A stretch of DNA of 64,000 nucleotides from Bradyrhizobium tropiciagri. Its GTDB lineage: Bacteria; Pseudomonadota; Alphaproteobacteria; Rhizobiales; Xanthobacteraceae. The position numbers and the translations under genes are program-made. The DNA is taken from contig NZ_JAFCKH010000009.1 in assembly GCF_018130505.1 (NCBI RefSeq), positions 186,001 through 250,000 of the forward strand. The letters are read 5' to 3'. Of this stretch, positions 53,227 to 62,627 are shown in pieces (positions within the stretch are counted from its first letter, which is position 1; every line of letters starts with the position of its first letter). The notes beneath the pieces were generated by a model. It worked only from the letters and a program-made list of their open reading frames with translations, ran no database searches and was not told the origin of the DNA.

Positions 53227-54438
53227 GTGCCGAATTTCCGCTACCGCGCCCTCACTCAGACCGGCGAAGTCGTCAACGGCACGATTTCGGCGCCGACCGC
53301 GGCCGAAGTCGCGCGCCGCATCGAATATCTGAAGCTGTTGCCGATCGAGACCGTCGAGGACAAGCGCGCTTCCGGCGGTGGCGGCAGCCGCAGCCCGTTC
53401 GGCGGGCCGAGTGCCGCCGAGGTCACCATCTTCACCCGCGATCTTGCGCTGCTGCTCAAGGCGGGCGCGCGGCTCGACGATGCGCTCGAGCTGTTGTCGG
53501 GCGATGCCGATGTCGGGCGGATGCGTCCGGTGGTCGCCAAGATCCGCGCGGCGCTGCTCACCGGCGAGAGTTTTGCCGATGCGGTGGCCGACCATCCGTC
53601 CCTGTTCCCGCCGATGTATGTCGCGCTGGTGCGGGTTGGCGAGATCTCCGGCACGCTCGATACCGTGCTCGAAATGCTGGGCATCGAGCGCGCGCGCTCC
53701 GAGGCGATGCGGCGGAAGCTGACCGACGCGATGCAGTATCCGGTCTTCGTCCTGATCGCTGCGACCGGCGTGATGCTGTTCTTCCTGCTGTTCGTGCTGC
53801 CGCAATTCTCCAGCGTGCTGGGAGATTTCGGCGGCAAGTCGGATACGGCGCTCGCCAGCTTCATCGCGATCTCTGATTTCCTGCGTGCCAATGCGACCGT
53901 GGCCAGCCTGACCGCCGCCGGCGTTATTGCTCTTTCATGGTGGCTGCTGCGGCAGGCGCGGGTGCGCGCAGCCCTGGTCGATGCCATCTCGCGGATTCCC
54001 GGCATCCGCAACGGCTTCCAGTTCTATCGCGCCAGCCTGTTCTGCCGCAATCTCGGCGTCCTGCTCGGCAGCGGCGTCAATCTCACCGCCGCGCTGCGCA
54101 TCCTGGTCGACATCATGTCGGTGACCGGTAGTGAAGCGAACTGGGCTGCCGCGGCCGACCGCGTCCGCCACGGCGGGAAACTGTCCGACGCGCTCGCCGC
54201 CGCCGACAATCTCCCCGCGATGGCGGTCCGCATGCTGCGGCTCGGCGAAGAGACCGGGCAACTGCCGGCATTGGCGGGCCGGGTCGCGGAATTCTACGAA
54301 GCAAAATTGCAGCGCACGCTGGACCGGGTCGTCGGCATCGTCGGACCGCTGGCGATCATCACTATCAGCACCGTCGTCGGCGGCCTGATCGTGTCGGTGA
54401 TGACGGCGCTGCTCTCGGTCACGCAGCTTGTCAATTAG
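53227..54438 (+). CDS. gspF: Type II secretion inner-membrane protein GspF
   Basis: 403 residues starting with GTG at 53227, four bases after gspE. Two T2SSF domains (FTRDLALLLKAGARLDDALELL and FCRNLGVLLGSGVNLTAALRIL) and three membrane segments. It is the platform protein linking the GspE motor to the pseudopilus. Confidence 0.93.
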   Translation: MPNFRYRALTQTGEVVNGTISAPTAAEVARRIEYLKLLPIETVEDKRASGGGGSRSPFGGPSAAEVTIFTRDLALLLKAGARLDDALELLSGDADVGRMRPVVAKIRAALLTGESFADAVADHPSLFPPMYVALVRVGEISGTLDTVLEMLGIERARSEAMRRKLTDAMQYPVFVLIAATGVMLFFLLFVLPQFSSVLGDFGGKSDTALASFIAISDFLRANATVASLTAAGVIALSWWLLRQARVRAALVDAISRIPGIRNGFQFYRASLFCRNLGVLLGSGVNLTAALRILVDIMSVTGSEANWAAAADRVRHGGKLSDALAAADNLPAMAVRMLRLGEETGQLPALAGRVAEFYEAKLQRTLDRVVGIVGPLAIITISTVVGGLIVSVMTALLSVTQLVN

Positions 54439-54455
54439 AGCAGGGATCTTCGATC

Positions 54456-54965
54456 ATGATTTGGCGCAACACCATCGTTGGACTGTTTGCCACCCGCGCA
54501 AGACCCGATCGCGCGCGAAAGCCGATCCGTTCCGGGCAGGAAGGCTTCACCCTGGTCGAGATGCTGGTGGTGATCGCGATCATCGGCCTCATCATGGGAT
54601 TGATCGGGCCGCGCGTGCTCAACTATCTCAGCGAATCCAAGGTCAAGGCCGCGCGGATTCAGCTGCAGAGCTTCTCCAGCGCGCTCGACCTGTTCTATCT
54701 CGACGCCGGCCGGTTCCCGTCCTCTGCGGAAGGGCTTGCCGCGCTGGTCCGGCGAACGCCGGGCGTTGCCGCATGGAACGGCCCGTATCTGAAGGGCGGC
54801 AACGTGCCGAACGATCCGTGGAGCCATCCCTACATCTATCGCTCGCCCGGCGAGCACGGCCCCTATGACATCGTTTCCTACGGCGCCGACGGCCAGGAAG
54901 GCGGCAGCGGCAACGCCGCCGATATTTCGCTGGAGAAGGCCACGGCCGCCGCCAACGGGAGTTAA
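54456..54965 (+). CDS. gspG: Major pseudopilin GspG
   Basis: 169 residues. Prepilin cleavage site at Q-E-G|FTLVEMLVVIAIIGLI with Glu at +5, after an unusually long ~29-residue basic leader. The C-terminus has the GspG calcium-site region (FPSSAEGLAALV, NDPWSHPYIYRSPGEHGPYD, SYGADGQEGGSG). It forms the body of the pseudopilus. Its stop overlaps the gspH start by one base. Confidence 0.95.
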   Translation: MIWRNTIVGLFATRARPDRARKPIRSGQEGFTLVEMLVVIAIIGLIMGLIGPRVLNYLSESKVKAARIQLQSFSSALDLFYLDAGRFPSSAEGLAALVRRTPGVAAWNGPYLKGGNVPNDPWSHPYIYRSPGEHGPYDIVSYGADGQEGGSGNAADISLEKATAAANGS

Positions 54966-55435
54966 TGACGGGAATGACTGACGCGGCGCAGCGCGGCTTT
55001 ACCCTGCTCGAGATGGTGTGCGTGCTCGCCATCATCGCGTTGCTGGCTGCCGTGCTGCTGCCGTTCATCCCGCGCCAGACGTCGCGGTCGCGGTTGCAGG
55101 CCTATGCGCTGCAGGCCGCGACGCTGCTGAAGGCCGATCGGAATGCCGCGATCGAGCGCAGCAGCAGCGTCGCGACCCTGGTCGATGCCTCGAGCCGCGT
55201 GATCCATTCGGGCTCCTCGCGCATGATGGTCCGGATTCCCGAGGATGTGCGGTTCGACGCCGTCCTGCCGCAGACCTGCCGGCGCCAGGCCGCGCTCTCG
55301 ACCATTCGCTTCTTCCCCAATGGCGGCTCCTGCGGCGGTTCGATCGCGCTGACGCGGCTCGATGCGGGGTACGAAGTCCGCGTCAACTGGCTTACCGGAA
55401 GGGTCGAAGTCGTTGCTCGCTCCGTCGCCAACTAA
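54965..55435 (+). CDS. gspH: Minor pseudopilin GspH
   Basis: 156 residues. Short leader with cleavage at R-G|FTLLEMVCVLAIIALLA (Glu +5), then a beta-rich GspH domain. Minor pseudopilin at the pseudopilus tip region. Between gspG and gspI. Confidence 0.88.
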   Translation: MTGMTDAAQRGFTLLEMVCVLAIIALLAAVLLPFIPRQTSRSRLQAYALQAATLLKADRNAAIERSSSVATLVDASSRVIHSGSSRMMVRIPEDVRFDAVLPQTCRRQAALSTIRFFPNGGSCGGSIALTRLDAGYEVRVNWLTGRVEVVARSVAN

Positions 55436-55820
55436 CCGCTCCGACGCGGGATTTACGCTGATCGAGGTGCTGGTGGCGCTGGCCCTGGTCGCCGTCTCGA
55501 TCGTCGCGATCGGCAGCGTGCTGGGCGTCAAGGTGCGCGGGGTGCGAGCGCTCGAGCAACATGTGGCCCTGATGCAGGCGACGCGCACCTTGATGACGGT
55601 CGGCATTCCGCCGCGCGCGGAGCTGCAGAACGGAACGTCGAGCGGACAGGCGGAAGGCTATCGCTGGACTATCGACATCAGTCCGCTCGGCAACGGCTGG
55701 GACGTTCCCGGAGCCAACGTGGCCTGGACGCCGGAGCTGGTGAGAATTCGCGTCAAATCTCCCGGCGGATCGTTGTCCGACATCCGCACCGTGCGCCTGA
55801 TGCCGAGGCCGTCGGAATGA
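55413..55820 (+). CDS. gspI: Minor pseudopilin GspI
   Basis: About 135 residues from a TTG at 55413 (GGAAGGG upstream), or 152 from an ATG at 55362 that would overlap gspH by 74 bases. The TTG gives a normal short leader before the cleavage site A-G|FTLIEVLVALALVAVSI. The rest matches GspI in size and in the region MTVGIPPRAELQNGTSSGQ. Start uncertain, identity clear. Confidence 0.85.
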   Translation: MLAPSPTNRSDAGFTLIEVLVALALVAVSIVAIGSVLGVKVRGVRALEQHVALMQATRTLMTVGIPPRAELQNGTSSGQAEGYRWTIDISPLGNGWDVPGANVAWTPELVRIRVKSPGGSLSDIRTVRLMPRPSE

Positions 55821-56542
55821 CATCGGCACATCGCACATCGCGCGCGCACGAGCGCGGATTTACGCTGATCGAGACCATCGCCGCGCTGGCGCTGATGGGA
55901 TTGCTGCTGACCGCGCTCGCGAGCATCACCGCCGAGTTCCTGCCGAGCTGGAATCGGGGGCTCGACCGGATCCAGCGCAGCGAGCTGATCGGCATCGCGC
56001 TGGAGCGGATCGGTGCCGATCTCGCGGCGGCGGAGTTCGTCCCCGCCAACCGCGAGACCAAGCAGCCGCTGTTCGACGGATCGGAATTGTCGGTGACGTT
56101 CGTGCGGACGTCGCTGGGGCCGAATGCGGGCCCAGGTCTCGACATCGTTCGCCTCGGCGAGATCAGGGATCGCGGCGAATTCGTCACCGTGCGCTCGCAG
56201 GCGCGGTTCACCCCGCTGGCCAATGGCGTATCGTTCTCCGAGCAGGTGCATCTCGGCGGCCCGGTGGTGCTGTTGCGTGCGCCGTACCGTTTGTCCTTCG
56301 CCTATGCCGGTCCCGACCGGGTGTGGAAGAACGTGTGGAGGGACGCCGACAGGCTGCCGGCTATGATCCGCCTGACGGTGCGTGATGCCGGTAGCCAGAA
56401 GGTCCTGTCGGTCTCGACCATCGCGCCGATCCACGTCCAGATTCCGAGCGACTGCACCAAGCCGGACGGCAATTGCGGCGACAAGCGCAATTCGGACAGC
56501 GCTCCCGATCTGGGCAACGCTGCCGATCCGGGGAAGACATGA
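55817..56542 (+). CDS. gspJ: Minor pseudopilin GspJ
   Basis: 241 residues; the ATG overlaps the gspI stop. Cleavage site R-G|FTLIETIAALALMGLLL with Glu +5, then a long beta domain as in GspJ. Forms the tip complex with GspI and GspK. Confidence 0.88.
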   Translation: MTSAHRTSRAHERGFTLIETIAALALMGLLLTALASITAEFLPSWNRGLDRIQRSELIGIALERIGADLAAAEFVPANRETKQPLFDGSELSVTFVRTSLGPNAGPGLDIVRLGEIRDRGEFVTVRSQARFTPLANGVSFSEQVHLGGPVVLLRAPYRLSFAYAGPDRVWKNVWRDADRLPAMIRLTVRDAGSQKVLSVSTIAPIHVQIPSDCTKPDGNCGDKRNSDSAPDLGNAADPGKT

Positions 56543-57441
56543 TGGCCGCGACCGGCAACATCAATAGATCCTCGGGCGACCGCGGCTTTGTCATCGTCGC
56601 GGTGCTGTGGATTCTGCTCGCGCTGTCGTCGCTCGCCATCATCTTCTCGGCCTATCTCTCCGCATCGGCCCGTGCGCTGGCGGCCAACGACATGGCGTTG
56701 CAGACCGAGGCGCTGGTGTCGGCGGGGCTGGAACTGGCGGCCTATCAATTGGCGCTGTCTGACGAGAAGGCGAGGCCGCAGCACGGTGCGTTTCAATTCC
56801 GCCTCGACCAGTCGAGTGTTGCGGTGACCTTCACCTCGGAGGCCGCCCGCATCGACCTGAACTACGCCTCGAAGACCACGCTGGCCGGCCTGTTCACCGT
56901 GCTCGGCGCGAAGAAGGACGCGGCGACCGAGTATGCCGACCGGATCGTCGGCTGGCGGACCCGTCCTTCGCCGGGCAGCGAGAACGTGGAAGCCGCGCGT
57001 TACAACGCGCTCGGCTATGTGCCGCGGCAGGCACTCTTCACCCATGTCAACGAACTGGCGCTGGTGGCCGGCATGCCGGCCGCGCTGGTCGATCGCGCAT
57101 TGCCGTTCGTCACGGTGTTCAACGGTTCCCCGGATGTCGATCCGGTGATCGCGGCACCGGAGGTCGTTGTCGCCACCGGGAGCTCTTCGGGTGACCAGAG
57201 TGGATTTGGCGGACGCGGGCTTTCGCTGGATGGCGCGCAGGCGCCGAACCCGCAGAGCGCGGCGGCGACTGCGCAGAGTCCCTGCTACCGGGTCACGCTG
57301 ACGATCCAGTTCCGCAATGGCCGCCGCACCACGTCCGAAGCGGTGATCGCGCTCGGTGACAAGGTCGAGCCTTATCGTGTGTTGTCCTGGCAGGACGATG
57401 TCGAGCCGAAGGCTCCGGTCCTGCGTCGGGGGAGGGGTTGA
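56539..57441 (+). CDS. gspK: Minor pseudopilin GspK
   Basis: 300 residues from the ATG at 56539, overlapping the gspJ stop. The prepilin-like site D-R-G|FVIVAVLWILLALSS lacks Glu at +5, the hallmark of GspK, which caps the pseudopilus. The large periplasmic domain includes ARIDLNYASKTTLAGLF and a helix-hairpin region with P-R-Q-A-L-F-T-H. Slightly smaller than enterobacterial GspK. Confidence 0.9.
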   Translation: MMAATGNINRSSGDRGFVIVAVLWILLALSSLAIIFSAYLSASARALAANDMALQTEALVSAGLELAAYQLALSDEKARPQHGAFQFRLDQSSVAVTFTSEAARIDLNYASKTTLAGLFTVLGAKKDAATEYADRIVGWRTRPSPGSENVEAARYNALGYVPRQALFTHVNELALVAGMPAALVDRALPFVTVFNGSPDVDPVIAAPEVVVATGSSSGDQSGFGGRGLSLDGAQAPNPQSAAATAQSPCYRVTLTIQFRNGRRTTSEAVIALGDKVEPYRVLSWQDDVEPKAPVLRRGRG

Positions 57442-58511
57442 TGGCATTGCTTGCTGAAGCACGACAATGGTTCGAGCAATGGATCGGTGCCGTCGCAATC
57501 GCGGTTGACGGCGCCGCGGGAAGGTTCGTGCGCAAGCGCAACATCCAGCTCGATGAAAATGCGGACGGCAGCTTCACCGCCAGCATCGCAGCATCGAAGG
57601 ATGGCCGCGTTCCGGCAGCCCTTTCGCTTCGGCTGGACCATGATTCACCGCAGCCTGCGCCGCCGGTGGAGTGGAAGGCGGCCTTCGAGGGCAGCCGCAT
57701 CGAGGTGCGGCTGCAATCCGGGCATGTGGTGAGCCGTCTGCTTGATTTTCCAAGCCAGGCGGCCGATTTCCTCGACGGCATGGTCCGCGCCCAGGTCGAT
57801 CGCCTGACGCCATGGACCGCGGCCGAGGCCGTGTTCGGCTGGGGATCGCCGCAGCCGGTTTCCAACGACCGCATCGAGGTTGCGTTCAGCGCGACGTCCG
57901 CGGCCAAGGTCGATCCGTTGCTGCGGTTGGCGAGGGCCGTTGGCGCGGCGTCCATCGTGGTGTCGGCGCCGGCCGTCGGCAGTGACGGCGCGCCGCTGCA
58001 GGTGACGCTGCTCGACCGGCAGCTTCGAGGCCTGGCCGGTCCGCAGGTTCCACGGCTGCTTCGTATCGGCCTGATATCGACAGGGGTCGCGGCGGCGGCC
58101 GCGCTGCTGCTCAACATCTATCTCGGCGGATCGCTGCAATCCGAGCAAGAGGATCTGCAGCGCCAGATCTCGCAGCGCCGCGCCGCGCTTCGCATCGGCG
58201 CCAATAGCGAAACCGGGATCGGCCTGCTCGCGAAGCGCAAGCAGACGACACCGTCGAGCGTCATGGTGCTGGAAGCGCTCTCGCGCGTGCTGCCTGATAC
58301 GACCTATGTCACCGAATTGCGCATCGAGGGAAGCAAGGTGCAGGTGGTCGGAATGACCCAGGATGCGCCGTCCCTGATCCGGCTGCTGGAGCAGTCGCCC
58401 CAGTTCACGCGCGCGACCTTCTTCGCACCGACCACGCACGCGGTGAATGAACCGGCGGAACGTTTCCACGTCGAAGCCAACATCACCGCCTATTTCGGAT
58501 CCGGCTCATGA
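57441..58511 (+). CDS. gspL: Type II secretion protein GspL (PilN-like C-terminus)
   Basis: 356 residues from the ATG at 57441. The cytoplasmic part is reduced compared with enteric GspL; a single membrane segment (IGLISTGVAAAAALLLNIYL) is followed by a coiled coil and a PilN-like periplasmic domain (VMVLEALSRVLPDTTYVTELRIEG). It should connect GspE to GspM. Four-base overlap with gspM. Confidence 0.82.
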   Translation: MALLAEARQWFEQWIGAVAIAVDGAAGRFVRKRNIQLDENADGSFTASIAASKDGRVPAALSLRLDHDSPQPAPPVEWKAAFEGSRIEVRLQSGHVVSRLLDFPSQAADFLDGMVRAQVDRLTPWTAAEAVFGWGSPQPVSNDRIEVAFSATSAAKVDPLLRLARAVGAASIVVSAPAVGSDGAPLQVTLLDRQLRGLAGPQVPRLLRIGLISTGVAAAAALLLNIYLGGSLQSEQEDLQRQISQRRAALRIGANSETGIGLLAKRKQTTPSSVMVLEALSRVLPDTTYVTELRIEGSKVQVVGMTQDAPSLIRLLEQSPQFTRATFFAPTTHAVNEPAERFHVEANITAYFGSGS

Positions 58512-59077
58512 GCACATGGTCCCGTTCGCTGACATCCATCAGCACCTCGCCACTGGTGGCGGCGACAAGCTATCTCAGCCTCGCCGCCCTGCTGCTGTTC
58601 GTGGTGGTGTCGTCGCTTACCGAGATCATCTGGCTGCGCGGGGAGGTGAGGGCGACGGCGGCGCTGTTGGCACAACTGGAGGGTCGGCCGAAGGCGAACG
58701 CAGCGCCCGGTGCTGCGGCGATGCCGGCCGGCTCGGCCTATCTCGAGGGCGCCACCGTCACGGTTGCCGGCGCCAATCTGCTGCAGCGCGTCTCGGAGGC
58801 GGTGATCAAGTTCGGCGGCAACGTGTTGTCGACCCAGCTCGACGTTCCCAACATGCCGGCCAAGGCTGGCTTCATCAGCATGGTCGCAAGCTGCGAGATC
58901 GAGCAGCCGCAGTTGCAGCAGGTGCTCTACGATCTCGAGGCCGGCATGCCGTTCCTGTTCATCGACCAGTTGGTGGTGCAGCCGCCGACGGAGGGCACAG
59001 CCAGGGACGCTGACCCGGGAAAAGGAAAGATGCGCGTGCTGCTCGGTGTCTCCGGACAATGGCGAGGCGCCAAGTGA
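58508..59077 (+). CDS. gspM: Type II secretion protein GspM
   Basis: 189 residues. One N-terminal membrane segment (YLSLAALLLFVVVSSL) and a GspM_II-type periplasmic domain (FISMVASCEIEQPQLQQVLYDLE, MPFLFIDQLVVQPP). Inner-membrane partner of GspL. The stop overlaps the next ATG. Confidence 0.8.
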   Translation: MSTWSRSLTSISTSPLVAATSYLSLAALLLFVVVSSLTEIIWLRGEVRATAALLAQLEGRPKANAAPGAAAMPAGSAYLEGATVTVAGANLLQRVSEAVIKFGGNVLSTQLDVPNMPAKAGFISMVASCEIEQPQLQQVLYDLEAGMPFLFIDQLVVQPPTEGTARDADPGKGKMRVLLGVSGQWRGAK

Positions 59078-59733
59078 TGCGATATCTCCCGGCGATCCTC
59101 GCGCTATGGGCACTATCGGTTCATGCGGTGCCGGCTGCGGTGTCGGATGCGCCCGGCGACGCGCTCGATGCCGGACTGCTCGACGATACCCGCATGGGGG
59201 GACGGGTGCTGACACCTCAGCCGCCGGCCGAGCCGCCCGTGATGTCGGAACCCGTGACATCGGTCCGGGCGCCACCGCCGCCGGTGGCACCGGCGGGCCG
59301 CCCGCTCAGCGACAATCCGCTGTGGGGCATCCCGCTCAAGACGCTGTCCAACACGCGCGATCGTCCGGTGTTCTCCCCGTCGCGGCGCCCGCCGCCGCCT
59401 GACGTCGTTGCGGAGCCGGTGGTCGCCAAGCCACCGCCGCCGCGCAAGGTCGAGATCGAGCCGCCGCCACTGTCACTCGTCGGCACGATCGCGGGAGGCG
59501 ACGAGAGTTTTGGGATCTTCCTCGATCAATCCACCAAGGCTGCGCTGCGGCTACGGGTCGGCGAAGACTTCCAGGGCTGGAAGCTGCGCACCATCAACGG
59601 GCGCGAGGTGACGATGGAGAAGGACGAGCAGGGCGCGCTGTTGGCGCTGCCGCAGCCCGGCACCGAGGGCAGCGGTGAGAGCCATCTCGTTCCGGTGGTC
59701 GCAGAGCGCAGGCCCTTCATCGTGCGCCACTAG
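59077..59733 (+). CDS. Type II secretion GspC/GspN-like periplasmic protein
   Basis: 218 residues from the ATG at 59077; an ATG at 59059 is also in frame. A signal or anchor (YLPAILALWALSVHAVPA), a long Pro-rich linker (about 50-125), then a GspC homology-region-like beta domain (LSLVGTIAGGDESFGIFLD, LRVGEDFQGWKLRTINGREV). In alphaproteobacteria such genes are often named gspN; by domain it probably does the job of GspC, contacting the secretin. No other gspC candidate is in the cluster. Confidence 0.75.
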   Translation: MRYLPAILALWALSVHAVPAAVSDAPGDALDAGLLDDTRMGGRVLTPQPPAEPPVMSEPVTSVRAPPPPVAPAGRPLSDNPLWGIPLKTLSNTRDRPVFSPSRRPPPPDVVAEPVVAKPPPPRKVEIEPPPLSLVGTIAGGDESFGIFLDQSTKAALRLRVGEDFQGWKLRTINGREVTMEKDEQGALLALPQPGTEGSGESHLVPVVAERRPFIVRH

Positions 59734-59736
59734 AAA

Positions 59737-60228
59737 CTAGTTCAAGCCGAGCCATTGTTGCAGGGCCGGCGTCAGCAGCAGCCCGAGTGCCAGGAAGGGA
59801 CCGAACGGCATCGAGCTCTGCCGCTTCATCTCGTGTCCCGCAAGCATCAGACCGCCTGCGACGCCAAGCGCCGCCAGTGCGGCGATCAGGAGCAATGTCG
59901 GAACACCGGCAAGCCCGACCCAGGTCGCGGCGGCAGCGAGAAACTTGACGTCGCCAAGTCCAAGCCCCTCCACATGTCGGATCCTGAAGTACAACCGCTG
60001 GAATAACCAGAACAGCAGGCCGACCACGCCGGCGACGCCGAGTGCGGTCAATGCCGCCGCCGCACTGTCGTCGACGATGACGCGGATGAGACCGAGGACG
60101 GCGATCGCAAGGTTCAGCCAGTCTGGAATGATGCCGTGGCGAAGATCGATCCACGCAACAGTGCAGCACAGCACGCCAAGCGTGCCATAACATGCGAGGA
60201 AATAAAGAGCTTCGCGATCGACAGGCAT
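59737..60228 (-). CDS. gspO: Short prepilin peptidase (A24, GspO/CpaA-like)
   Basis: 163 residues from the ATG at 60228; the frame is open further up but the extension is basic and improbable. Catalytic Asp pair in DLRHGIIPDW and GLGDVKFLA (G-x-G-D), in six or so membrane helices. It lacks the N-terminal methyltransferase/zinc domain of full PilD/GspO (about 280 residues), as in CpaA/TadV peptidases. It is convergent with the pseudopilin operon and ends three bases from it, so it should process GspG-K. Confidence 0.87.
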   Translation of the reverse strand: MPVDREALYFLACYGTLGVLCCTVAWIDLRHGIIPDWLNLAIAVLGLIRVIVDDSAAAALTALGVAGVVGLLFWLFQRLYFRIRHVEGLGLGDVKFLAAAATWVGLAGVPTLLLIAALAALGVAGGLMLAGHEMKRQSSMPFGPFLALGLLLTPALQQWLGLN

Positions 60229-60468
60229 GGTGGCTGGAGAGGTGGAGTGGGCGCAGCGGACTTGATGCAACAACCTGCCCGTGTTGAACAGTTGATTTTT
60301 CAATCGAGGGACAGAGCCGGGCTTGCGAGAACGTGATCGTCGACGACGATGCCGACATAGCAAAGATGCGACAAAGAAGCGCGCCTGTCACAAATCCGCA
60401 TAGGATACCGACAATAGTCCGCATCACTGCGAGCCGCGAGCCCTTCGCGGCGGATGAGTGGGTTGACC

Positions 60469-61254
60469 ATGCACAGGATGCGAGTGGCGGCGTGCCTTGC
60501 TCTGCTGGCCGCGATGGCTGGCGCACGCCCGGCGAATGCCGGCGCGCTTGAAGAGGGCGCCGAGCGCTATCGGCCGTATCTGATCGAGGGGGTAGGCAGC
60601 GCGCTGGCGGGCGCACGCGCATTGCAGGAGCGCGCGGCCGCTGCGGATTTGCCCGGTGCGAAGAAGGCCTGGCTTTCGGCGCGCGCCGGCTGGGAGCGCT
60701 CGGAAGTGTTCACCGCAGGGTTCGTCCCCGAACTCGATGCGCAGATCGACGCTTGGCCAAACGCCGACAGCGGGTTCCACGCCATCGAAGCGAAGCTGTT
60801 CGGCGCCGGCAGCACTGACGTCGCTGCCGATGCAGCAGCGCTTGTCGATCACCTGAATGATCTGCACGGCAAACTCAGGGACATCAGGCTGACGTCCCAG
60901 GGGTTGCTGGATGGCACGGTGCGGCTCGCCTACGAAGTCGGCGAGAGCAAGGCTGACGGCGGCGAGTCGCGCATCAGCGGCACCTCGCTCGACGACATGC
61001 GCAACAACATCGCCGGCATCGATTTCGCGTACCACACTATCTTCTCCTCCGCGCTCAATACGGTGGACGGCAAGCTCGACGAGATGGTGAGCAACCGGAT
61101 CGAACGGCTTCAGGCGATCGTCGCCACGCCCGACCTTCCGCACGTCGACATCGCCGACCTGCGCCGCACCAGTGAGGAACTGGTCGTGGCGTTGCAGGGC
61201 GCGTCGGCAAAGCTCGGCCTGCAGCGGCCGACGCTGGAGGCCCAGGCGCGATGA
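60469..61254 (+). CDS. Imelysin-family periplasmic protein (EfeO/M75-like)
   Basis: 261 residues from the ATG at 60469 (GAGTGGG upstream). Signal peptide (MRVAACLALLAAMAGARPANA), then a helical domain with the imelysin motif G-x-H-x-x-E in SGFHAIEAKLFG. Family members include EfeO and insulin-cleaving membrane proteins; many are iron-regulated and thought to bind iron, and few are proven proteases. The stop overlaps the start of a di-haem peroxidase gene (ATGA), so the two are a functional pair. Confidence 0.85.
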   Translation: MHRMRVAACLALLAAMAGARPANAGALEEGAERYRPYLIEGVGSALAGARALQERAAAADLPGAKKAWLSARAGWERSEVFTAGFVPELDAQIDAWPNADSGFHAIEAKLFGAGSTDVAADAAALVDHLNDLHGKLRDIRLTSQGLLDGTVRLAYEVGESKADGGESRISGTSLDDMRNNIAGIDFAYHTIFSSALNTVDGKLDEMVSNRIERLQAIVATPDLPHVDIADLRRTSEELVVALQGASAKLGLQRPTLEAQAR

Positions 61255-62627
61255 ACTCGCTTCGGCTGCGATTGACCGCACTTGCCTGCGGCGCGATGGC
61301 TGTCGCCCTGCTCGGGCGCGCGGTGGCGTTTCCGGTCGACGGCAACAAGACCGTGCTGCCGGCCACCACCGAGCTGAACGAGGATGCGCTCGACAAGCCG
61401 CGCGAGGTGTTCCGCTCCGAGATCACCGGCAGCAAGTCCTATCTCGTGAACCTCGGCGATCTCGCATTCAATTCGCCGGGACTGCTTGGCGAGGTGGCGC
61501 GGCAGGCCGGCGTGAGCTGCGGCACCTGTCACGTCAACGGCGCCAACAACGCCAAATTCTTCATGCCGAAGATGTCGAGCCGCCCCGGCACGTTCGACAC
61601 CACAGGTCCGTTGTTCAACCCGAAGGCCGACAATCTGGTGCTCGATCCGGTGCGGATCCCGAGCCTGCGCGGCGCCCGCTATCTCGCGCCCTATGGCGCC
61701 GACGGCCGCTTCGCCTCGCTGCGCGACTTCGTCCACAACGTCATCACCAACGAGTTCGCCGGACCGGAGCCGTCGCCGGCAACGCTCGATGCGATCGTGG
61801 CGTACATCCAGGATATCGACTTTCTGCCCAATCAGGATCTTGGTCCCGGCGGGCGGCTGGTCGGCAAGATCAGCGAGTCCGAGCGCCGTGGCGAAGCGTT
61901 GTTCGCAAAACCGTTCCCGCATGATGCGGCGATGAGTTGTGCGGGCTGCCATGTCCCGTCGTCCGGCTTCGTCGATCATCAGCAGCATGACGTCGGCTCC
62001 GGCGGCCTGTTCAAGACGCCGACCCTGCGCAATGCCGACTTCAATGCGCCGTACTTTCACGACGGCCGCTTCGACAATTTCAAGCAGGTGATCGACTATT
62101 TCGACCGGACCTTCGAACTCGGCCTCTCGGCGCAGGACAAGCTCGACCTCGTCGCTTACCTGACCGCCGTCGGCGATGGCGCGCAGCCGTATGAACGCGA
62201 CGGCGCAAGCGCGACGTTGAAGGAGATCAACGACTTCTCGACGGTGCTCGCGACCGCGATTCCGGCCGGTGACAAGGATATTGTCGCGCTGGCGGTCGAT
62301 ACGATCGGCCGCGAGCTGCGCGAGCTCACCGAGCAATATCCCGATCGCAAGAACACCAGCGTGTCAGGCGGCGAGCAGCAGCGCGTGGTTGCACGCAACA
62401 GTCTCAAGGAGTTGGTGCTGACGCTGCGGCGAATCGATATGGCGGTCGCGGCGGGACGCAACGCCGATGCTGCGACGGAGTTCAGGAACTATCGTTATCT
62501 GATGGCTGCGGCGGTTCCTGCGGTGCTTGCGAGCGCCGAGCCGTGGTCGCTATTCAATCAAGACGTGCACGATCAGCACTATGCTGCGCTTCGCCAGGTG
62601 ATGCAGTCGAAGCATCTGCCGCATTGA
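61251..62627 (+). CDS. Di-haem cytochrome c peroxidase-like protein, imelysin partner
   Basis: 458 residues with signal peptide (LTALACGAMAVALLGRAVA). Two haem sites: CGTCH (Cys90-Cys93-His94) and CAGCH (Cys230-Cys233-His234). It is larger than the peroxidase at 4234 (331), with a C-terminal helical extension of about 130 residues that is Arg/Glu-rich and unassigned. Periplasmic electron-transfer or peroxidase role; with imelysin it may form an iron-uptake or iron-oxidation unit (inference). Confidence 0.88.
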   Translation: MNSLRLRLTALACGAMAVALLGRAVAFPVDGNKTVLPATTELNEDALDKPREVFRSEITGSKSYLVNLGDLAFNSPGLLGEVARQAGVSCGTCHVNGANNAKFFMPKMSSRPGTFDTTGPLFNPKADNLVLDPVRIPSLRGARYLAPYGADGRFASLRDFVHNVITNEFAGPEPSPATLDAIVAYIQDIDFLPNQDLGPGGRLVGKISESERRGEALFAKPFPHDAAMSCAGCHVPSSGFVDHQQHDVGSGGLFKTPTLRNADFNAPYFHDGRFDNFKQVIDYFDRTFELGLSAQDKLDLVAYLTAVGDGAQPYERDGASATLKEINDFSTVLATAIPAGDKDIVALAVDTIGRELRELTEQYPDRKNTSVSGGEQQRVVARNSLKELVLTLRRIDMAVAAGRNADAATEFRNYRYLMAAAVPAVLASAEPWSLFNQDVHDQHYAALRQVMQSKHLPH

